Assembly: GCA_002709225.1 (NCBI GenBank)
Contig: PAQH01000112.1
Location: forward strand, 1 to 39,975
Direction: 5' to 3'
Length of the DNA stretch: 39,975 nt
Source: Planctomycetaceae bacterium
Lineage (GTDB): Bacteria > Planctomycetota > Planctomycetia > Pirellulales > Pirellulaceae
The notes under the pieces are model-generated. The model saw nothing but the letters and a program-made list of their open reading frames with translations. It did no database searches and was not told the DNA's origin. The position numbers were made by a program, and so were the translations under genes. Positions within the stretch are counted from its first letter, which is position 1. The number at the start of each line of letters is the position of its first letter. This document shows positions 35,401 to 39,975 of this stretch, one piece after another.

Positions 35401-37569
35401 CTCCGCCTCCCAGAGGGCACCTTTGCGCGAACCCGTAAGGGTCACCAGCAGTTCTTTGTTGGCGTTTAATTTCCAGAATTGAATCGGTTCGTCCATCGTG
35501 ATGGCCTGCGGCCGCTGGATGGGAAAGGACCGTTCTGATAACAGAGAGACGATCTGCGCTGCCGCGGGCCAGTAGGACGGATCGGTGCGCAGCGATCGAG
35601 CCAGGTAGGCCAGCGTCTGGTCGATTTTGTCCGCTTCCAGATTTTCGTTGGCGGTCACGAATTGCGATTGCGTTAACGTGGTCTTGAGGGCCTGGGCCGC
35701 TTGTTCCGCCTCGCCTTGAGCCGCCTGCGCAAGTTCCTGCTGGCGAACCGCCTCAGCGGCGCTCTGCTGGGCGGCTAGTGCGTTCTCCTGGGCCTGCTTC
35801 TCCGCCGCCCGGGCGGCGGTCGCCTGTTGCTGGGTCTCCATCGCGGCGCTGCGGGCCTTGCGTTCATTCTGCTGGGCCACCTGCTGGGCACTGCGGGCCT
35901 TCTGCGCGTTGCTGGCCGCTTCAGTCTCATTTTGTTTAGCCAACGTTTCCTGGCGGGATGCCTCCCGCTGGGCGCTGAAGGCAAACACAAAGGCCACCAG
36001 GGCGGCCACCGCGATCGTCGCCGCCCCCCCCGACAGGTACCGCATCCGCCGGGCGGCTCGCTGCTGCAGCGTCGCCCGCTGCGTCTCCGCCGCCGCCAAC
36101 GCCTGCGCCTGCTCCAGCTCACGCTGCCGCGCGGCTTCCCGTTCCCGCTCGGCAGCCCGACCCGCCAGGTCGCTCTCATCCAGGAACGACATCGCCGTCT
36201 GGAAGCCGGCCGCATAACGCTCCGCCCAGGCCGCCGTCGGGCCGGCCGTTTCACGCCAGCTGAGCGCGATCTGTAGATCCGGGTCGTGGTACAAACCCGC
36301 CCGTTGCTGCCCGTACAGACCCGCGGTCTCCGCCAGACGCCGATAAATCCGGGCGGACTGCGCCTCTTGGTCCACCCAGTCCTCCAGGCGGGACCAGACA
36401 CGCATCAAGCTCTCGTGAGAGATATCGACCACCGTCTCCGCTTCCAGCGGAACCTCGCTCGGCGGCATCAGGAACGTCACACCAGGATTCCGGTAGGCTT
36501 CCACCACCTCCTTCACCTGCTCCAGGTCCGCACCGACAATCTCCGTTAACTGGTCCAGACGCGTCGGACGGCGGATGCCGCGGTTGTCGACGCCCCGCTC
36601 GGTGAGCGCCTGGAACACCCCCTGGGCCACCTCGTGGGTCGCTTCGTCCAGACCGTGGTAGACCTCGTCAGCGTGACGCAGCAACGCCTCTTCCATGCCG
36701 CCCACGTCGTGATAATGCCGTAGCTCCAGCGGCTCCTCGTCGCTGTGATCCTCCACCCAGCGGTCGAACGTCCGCATCAGAGCGTGCTGCAGCACCGGCA
36801 ACTGATCCTGATCGTTGCCCACGCTGTTGAGCAGCTCCTGCGTCAGTGAAAACGCGATCTGACCCCCACCCACCTGGATCGGGCCTTCAATGCAGGAGCG
36901 GATCTGGTCACGCGTCAAGCGGGGAATCAGGTACTCCCCTTCGTTGACCGCTTCGGTCAAACCGCGGAATTCGGTGCAGTCGCCCAGGTAGTCCGATCGC
37001 ATCGTGATGATCACGTAGATCGGGATTTCCCGCTGGGCACCCGCTTCCAGCAGCAAGTTCACAAAGCTCGAGGCCTGTTCTTCGTTGGCCGCGCCACTGC
37101 GGCGGAAACGGAAGATCTCCTCGAATTGATCCACCAGGACCAGGATGTTCGTGTCGGGTTCCATGTGAGACTGGCGAATCGCCTCCACCAGGCCCATGCC
37201 GCTGTGGCTGAGCGTGGCCACCAGATCCCCGATTACCTCCGGATCCTCGGGGTCACACATGTCCGCCTCGGCGATCGACTCCGCCAGGTGACGCAGCGGG
37301 GCGCCCCCGGGACGCAACACGATCATCTCCCAGTCCGAACCCACCTCCTTCATCATCCCGCCCTGTAGCTCGGGCAACAGCCCGGCCCGCACCAGCGAGG
37401 ACTTTCCGCTACCCGACGTCCCGGTGACCGCGATAAAACGCTGTTCACGCAGCAGGGTCACCAGTTCCGACGTCTGTTGCTCACGTCCGAAGAAGAGGTA
37501 GTCCTCTTCCATACCGAACGGACGCAGACCCGGAAATGGATTGAAAATGTTGGATTGGGAATTGGACAT
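29407..37569 (-). CDS. giant nSTAND1 NTPase - TM - coiled coil - WD40 - TPR - triple beta-module protein (2720 aa)
   Basis: Parts in order. An nSTAND1-type NTPase: PFPGLRPF and FFGRE near the N-terminus, Walker A GTSGSGKSS (50-58), Walker B ILVLVDQFEE (142-151), and the family hallmark SHESLMRVWSRL near residue 390. One membrane helix near 512-533 follows an Arg-rich flank. An Ala/Gln/Glu coiled coil runs to about 645. A long WD40 array (about 690-1490) has repeats such as RIWDLFSG, RVWDLESG, RIWDLATG and VWDIETLE. TPR-like helices follow (about 1500-1840), then three diverged modules of about 200 residues (about 1841-2040, 2193-2393 and 2516-2720) with TPR-like spacers. Each module has VDL[ST]xxYN, F[DN]xRGI, FLHG, a DG turn and TW-x-NP. 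STAND proteins act as NTP-driven signalling switches. GGAG lies just before the ATG. It sits 47 bp behind the kinase/TIR gene, so the two are probably one operon. Confidence 0.88.
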   Translation of the reverse strand: MSNSQSNIFNPFPGLRPFGMEEDYLFFGREQQTSELVTLLREQRFIAVTGTSGSGKSSLVRAGLLPELQGGMMKEVGSDWEMIVLRPGGAPLRHLAESIAEADMCDPEDPEVIGDLVATLSHSGMGLVEAIRQSHMEPDTNILVLVDQFEEIFRFRRSGAANEEQASSFVNLLLEAGAQREIPIYVIITMRSDYLGDCTEFRGLTEAVNEGEYLIPRLTRDQIRSCIEGPIQVGGGQIAFSLTQELLNSVGNDQDQLPVLQHALMRTFDRWVEDHSDEEPLELRHYHDVGGMEEALLRHADEVYHGLDEATHEVAQGVFQALTERGVDNRGIRRPTRLDQLTEIVGADLEQVKEVVEAYRNPGVTFLMPPSEVPLEAETVVDISHESLMRVWSRLEDWVDQEAQSARIYRRLAETAGLYGQQRAGLYHDPDLQIALSWRETAGPTAAWAERYAAGFQTAMSFLDESDLAGRAAEREREAARQRELEQAQALAAAETQRATLQQRAARRMRYLSGGAATIAVAALVAFVFAFSAQREASRQETLAKQNETEAASNAQKARSAQQVAQQNERKARSAAMETQQQATAARAAEKQAQENALAAQQSAAEAVRQQELAQAAQGEAEQAAQALKTTLTQSQFVTANENLEADKIDQTLAYLARSLRTDPSYWPAAAQIVSLLSERSFPIQRPQAITMDEPIQFWKLNANKELLVTLTGSRKGALWEAESGKLIGKLAGDQQMDWPAFTADGSRLYVSLREQGGSVVGLSTQTGEIVTPVMSVQNRVNQAFDIGSKVNDQLRVLFDDPQTRQLLFWDGETGKPIALPRAAQAPVQQGTYGFSPDHRFVYASYADKKVSIWNSGDGSAVVPAGTHGLAVSHIAMTPDSKWIVMASQVDQAIAWLPVGGAEATDTKAQRVDLGFPLRNFFFHPQQPLVLVVGRTAEAGLVKVFNLETADEVTSIVIESGITNMPSDDFKYLIDTTTGQDTRNRGIKQRALKRWLIGMASHERRRFGVWDLASGKEIRRFHFEDSPLQSVGFTSDGGRVYSTHDDNTLRIWDLFSGRPLTEPIEHPWIPDVTVTDDGEKLITTNYGDKAIRVFSSRNGELLVEPQLLTNEFSFNFRQLKDRNQILNISAMDITSGGVQRRTVGDVIRWASRPRFMCTLPYRMNGGTGGRFSPDGKQVAIASGGGDSVARVWDLESGKIVQSFRHKSGLSDVWFSPDGKRLLTGSPDQVLRIWDLATGALELEFDAENPLGGGFNDQGDRIVVSTPQGAVGIWDAESGFPLFDPTPMGGYGEFLPDGRRVVVAGRDGAVRVINSDTGQVQTLEDRHNSGINGMAISPQGTHFVTSSFSDTVRVWDIETLEPVWTSEKGNAYLAAAFHPGGDLIAVCNAGNSDWTLGEVEVWNWRTGKQAFEPLQCEGQIYGTALQFSADGRFLAGGTVDGLLSLWETTTGKRILRTEQHQKRLWHIDFSSDSRRLLTGSEDGTATIIDLPPVHDPIPTWLANLAEVVAGQRISETGAIAKVDDGELVAIQQQIAAAPGENGYARWARWFLADPLERQAAPTVNLSMRDYVDVQSRGQTLWRQYEAFLFDPNNGLISCRIGYLLATSPRRKDLDPHVRPHWDAMALWYGEQGTELSPEVGEAWALRAAVQQIVGAPASESIARALELDVENPISQFVYAFQLELDGKSDEAYQAFSKSVGLLPENRYALDWNNEKPFLIGTLRRILNQEKRNAITLAQAGRGRLLEATDTVQRRRVEAEWLTRLATELGPEDTEVWRLRGQVLASLERHEEAFASLNKSAELDAQGRPDWYQLGQLARAYSEQLIDLKQDRAADDYLLKYGVPPRDTKATPDQVDLSEYYNHTLFEDPFRTKDEKSEGSWLWRRLPIGLVPFNDVLFDVRGIIRLSGQAAAGAVFSRPLPVEVKGIAINRQATWLHFLHTVAAQRKVPDGEEVGYYQIHYADGATRRLPIRYGRDVAIFKDNEFAVPTHGALAWDEGMYQSHKSLCHSTWENPRPEVTITAVDYVTTNTVPAPILVALTLESDRQDSDPSPQALSRRALHRAVYTQGQTEVTQRAVERDSMRALEAEPANATIMYRRGEVLLATGKTEEALALVKRLRSEHPAHPGYRLLQGRIEWQLGNQEAAAETLRLPAGEFAVSPTLTRIDEVMQERLHRAIFKTLGAAKGRAFVVAIHVPPRDPDLPPEVVDLTRYYNASLTESWYSHMNGWGPFGHLYDTLRPGRQVIQGVTFDIRGIVQVNDGTQFVMKIPYPPQLAGIEVGARGNQIHFLHGAVNNAQANAPAALYRIHMEDGTTHDYIARWQRDLAFPWANRDAIPNTNIAWRAERVTAFGNATDAVLHLSTWTNPTPDMQIMSVDFVVTGGKPQPFLAAMTVESFEEQLASAPGEARRLSELALYKSEMRQGGSRELFQYVVQLLTKAMGDAPNDAVVQRNAAEVAMRLGDSKNALAAVDRAIELDEASSLNWETRGRILAKLKRFSEARQAKVKTRTAQLREQIPVRAESTPRQLIDLSQHYNVALTENPFAMFRKQRALSETFTTMPRGMASFAGVDFDVRGIVALHGKQTQLRPIRADLKERVDGIQVGQSAKKLQFLHGTAWGTEPHGTVIGKVVVHYEDGETAEIPIRLGVHVRDWFLSNQRRRQVSDGKLAWVHSSPEFSQREIGVYLMTWENPRPDQVIQSLDYESTMTDAAPFLFAVTVEAGE

Positions 37570-37616
37570 CAGCTCCGCCGCACTACCAATAGAATCAGGG
37601 GGAGTAAGCTAGTACC

Positions 37617-39975
37617 TCAACTGTCCTTGACCGATTTGACAAACTCATCGAACACACTGCCGTCAAACGGATCGGCACCTTGGATGACCTGCGCCGTATG
37701 GCTGCGGAAACGTTCCTTGCGGCGATCGATCGGGGGGGCCACATACACCGCCTGTAAAGCGATGTCGCTGGTCCGACCGTAGCCGCGTGCCTTCAGCAGA
37801 TTGCGGACCTTGATGTCGACCCAGGTGTGACGCACGGCGCCGTAGTAAATCAAGACCGCGTCGGCATCGACCAGGTTCTCGCGATGGGCTTCGAGCGCCT
37901 CGTCTTCCTCCGCGCCGAACGCCGGCAGGGAGACCTCCAGTCCCTGGTCAAACAAGTAATCTTCCAGACCTTCCACCGCCTCCTCATCTTTTTCGTCGCA
38001 GATCAGGTAGATGCGTGGAGGAAGCGTCTCGCCCTCCTCCGCCGCGGTCTCTTCAGCCTGGGGCTTGGGCTCCTCAGGCTTCAACTGGTCGAGCACAAAC
38101 TCTTTCAGACCGGTGAGATGGTCCTGGACAATCTCCGCACCGGCGTACATCTCGGGCGTGGTCTTCAAACCGTCCAGAAACGTCTGCTGACGTTCGTCTT
38201 TGATCTCGATATCGCGAGGAATCCAGACCACTCGGCTCAAGCTGCTTTTGCCCGTCTGTTCCGCCGCCAGGCGATTTTGGATCTCGACCATCGATTCGTC
38301 GGCGCCTTCGGGTACGATCCCGTATGACTTGCCCACCGGGTGGATCGATAACGCGCTTTCACTCAAATATTCGGTCACCTGGGGCAGTAGGTCATCACCC
38401 ACCATCGACAGTGGCTGAGACGGCACGACTTTGTGACCCCGGCCAATCAATTCCCGGCGGATCTTCTCCACTTCGGGTTGCAGGTCGGACGTGGTCTGCG
38501 CCAGGTAAACCGTCTTGCCACCCTCTTCCAGACCGAGACCCGATTGCAGCAGTGAACCGGAACGCTGTTTCAACGCTTTGACAACCGCCCACAGCTCTTG
38601 GCAGAGGTCGTAGACTCGGGAGTAGTACTTCTGGTGCGCCTCGGCGCCGAATCGTTCGTCAAATTCCAGGATCCCGCTGGTGCTGGGATCGGCTTCAAAA
38701 AACGAGTATTCCAGCAACTCCGACAAACGGGCCTGCAGCACCGGAGGAATGTCCAGAACGTCCACCGGCATCTTGGCGACCTTCAGGATCCGACTGCGTG
38801 AATCGATCACCAGCCCACCGGAGGATTCCGCCCGCGACGCAAAATGCTCGACCAGCTGATGCAACGTGGCGGCGTGCAAAAATGCGGGTGACAGCACGCA
38901 GACCAGGGCCTCGAGGTTTTCCAACGCCGGCAGTAACTGGTCCCACGCCTCGTCGTTCAGCGGCAGGCTGGCCAGCCGCGTGACCCGCAGGGGCTGGCCC
39001 GACAACTGCTGCAGACGGACCTGGGTATGTTCCGCGAACTGGCTCACCCAGCCGGTGGCACCTGCCGAAATCGGATGATCGTCGACATCCGCCGAGAGGA
39101 TCAACACGTCGCTATCTCGGATCGCGTCCACCGTCGCCGACAGCGAAGTCCGCTCGGTCGACGTGGTCATCGTCGCCTGCATCGCTCCGCCGATGGCGGC
39201 GGCGCTCGACACGGAACCGGTCAGTGGCAGCCGTTGCACCTGTTTCAGGTCTTCGACCAGATCCGACGGGTCGTCGTACCGTTCGTCCCGCTTCTTGGCC
39301 AACGCCTTGAAGAGGATCCGTTCGAACTCGGTCAGCGCCGTGTCCTCGGGTGTGGCCACCGAGTCGGGCTGCTTGTTGAGAATCTTGTTGAAGACGTCTC
39401 CCATGGAAGAACCCGCAAAGGGATTCTTCCCGGTCAGCATCTCGTACATGACGACGCCCAGGCTGAACAGGTCGGAACGGTGGTCCACCGTCTCCCCCAG
39501 CACCTGTTCGGGACTCATGTAGTTAGGCGTGCCCAGGACCTGGCCCGCCATCGTCTGCTGGACCAGCGTGGCTTCGTTGTCATCCGCAGACGCCACCCGT
39601 TTGGCCAAGCCGAAGTCGAGGATCTTGGCCACGCCCCGCTTGTTCACATAGATATTGGCCGGCTTGATATCGCGGTGGATCACACCCTGCTCATGGGCCG
39701 CCGCTAACGCATCCGCCAGCTGCTGGGAAAGTTCCAGCACGCCATCGGGTTCCAGACTGTTGGCGGCTAGCAGTTCATCCAGGGGCTGACCGGAGAGCAG
39801 CTCCATGGCGATGAACGGGCGGCCCTGGTCACTGGTGCCCACTTCGTAGATCACGCAGACGTTGGGGTGGGTCAGCGCCGAGGCCGCCTTGGCTTCCGTC
39901 AGGAAACGCTGCCGCCGCTCCGTGTCATCCGCGAACTCCTCGGGCAGCAGCTTGATCGAGACCTGGCGTTCCAGT
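37617..39975 (-). CDS. Hanks-type Ser/Thr kinase with three TIR-like regions in the tail (5' partial)
   Basis: The frame is open to the window edge, so the N-terminus lies beyond. Kinase motifs visible: VSIK (Lys codon at 39951-39953), the alphaC Glu in FLTEAKAA, HRDIKPAN, DFGLAK, GTPNYMSPEQ and DHRSDLFSLG. After a short Ser/Thr-rich linker come three TIR-like alpha/beta segments. The first (about 38690-39110) has DVLILSADVDD, GWVSQF and VCVLSPAFL. The second (about 38080-38520) has VYLAQTTSDL, RGHKVVP, SIHPVG and SMVEIQ. The third (to 37617) has RIYLICDEKDEEA, DADAVLIYYG and WVDIKVRNL. A Glu/Pro linker separates the last two. At the alphaC position where NAD-cleaving TIRs keep Glu, I see Glu only in the second copy (Gln or Asp elsewhere). 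Its stop is 47 bp before the giant STAND gene. Confidence 0.85.
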   Translation of the reverse strand, partial: LERQVSIKLLPEEFADDTERRQRFLTEAKAASALTHPNVCVIYEVGTSDQGRPFIAMELLSGQPLDELLAANSLEPDGVLELSQQLADALAAAHEQGVIHRDIKPANIYVNKRGVAKILDFGLAKRVASADDNEATLVQQTMAGQVLGTPNYMSPEQVLGETVDHRSDLFSLGVVMYEMLTGKNPFAGSSMGDVFNKILNKQPDSVATPEDTALTEFERILFKALAKKRDERYDDPSDLVEDLKQVQRLPLTGSVSSAAAIGGAMQATMTTSTERTSLSATVDAIRDSDVLILSADVDDHPISAGATGWVSQFAEHTQVRLQQLSGQPLRVTRLASLPLNDEAWDQLLPALENLEALVCVLSPAFLHAATLHQLVEHFASRAESSGGLVIDSRSRILKVAKMPVDVLDIPPVLQARLSELLEYSFFEADPSTSGILEFDERFGAEAHQKYYSRVYDLCQELWAVVKALKQRSGSLLQSGLGLEEGGKTVYLAQTTSDLQPEVEKIRRELIGRGHKVVPSQPLSMVGDDLLPQVTEYLSESALSIHPVGKSYGIVPEGADESMVEIQNRLAAEQTGKSSLSRVVWIPRDIEIKDERQQTFLDGLKTTPEMYAGAEIVQDHLTGLKEFVLDQLKPEEPKPQAEETAAEEGETLPPRIYLICDEKDEEAVEGLEDYLFDQGLEVSLPAFGAEEDEALEAHRENLVDADAVLIYYGAVRHTWVDIKVRNLLKARGYGRTSDIALQAVYVAPPIDRRKERFRSHTAQVIQGADPFDGSVFDEFVKSVKDS

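Noticed and set aside
35775..36401. Long open frames antisense to or offset from the coiled-coil region of the giant gene
   Set aside because: They arise from GC-rich, Ala/Gln/Glu-coding sequence read in other frames. The products are Arg/Pro/Ser-rich without motifs, and the true frame has clear WD40/coiled-coil continuity.

Overview
The window looks like a chromosomal segment from a planctomycete-type bacterium, probably an aquatic polysaccharide degrader. This is inferred from gene content alone: many large, loosely spaced secreted proteins with LamG, CBM9-like, FG-GAP and DUF4091-type architectures; Tat-type leaders; a haem protein carrying CxxCH motifs; and a Hanks-type kinase beside a giant NTPase/WD40 protein. 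I found no rRNA, tRNA, CRISPR array, integrase or recognisable insertion sequence.

Layout. Positions 1-950 are gene-poor and hold a small secreted ORF and the broken-off start of a secreted protein. Two minus-strand metallophosphoesterase-fold proteins follow (979-4013), and both have lost metal-ligand residues. Next comes a small ASCH-like gene (4350-4679), a gap, and two plus-strand genes: a DapA-family aldolase/lyase (5429-6355) and a secreted FG-GAP propeller (6527-8899). From 8939 to 23406 six minus-strand genes follow. Five encode large secreted proteins: CBM9 plus TIM barrel, LamG-Ig-Ig-LamG, a five-bladed glycosidase-like propeller, a DUF4091 protein and a glycoside-hydrolase-like barrel. 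The sixth is a small membrane protein. On the plus strand are a di-CxxCH cytochrome-like protein and two serine beta-lactamase-fold hydrolases, the first broken by a frameshift in a run of seven G. Then comes a YncE/lactonase-like propeller that is both frameshifted and cut off.

The right quarter (29407-39975, minus strand) is the most interesting part. A Ser/Thr kinase with three TIR-like regions in its tail (5' end outside the window) sits 47 bp upstream of a 2720-residue protein. That protein combines an nSTAND1-type NTPase, one membrane helix, a coiled coil, a long WD40 array and TPR-like helices, and ends in three diverged copies of a roughly 200-residue beta-rich module. The pair looks like one signalling or conflict operon: a large repeat receptor with an NTPase switch, plus a kinase/TIR partner.

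In the secretome part, the enzymes and binding proteins most likely capture and break down complex glycans, with the DapA-family enzyme acting on a released keto-acid or sugar acid. This is inference from families. No substrate can be read from the sequence.
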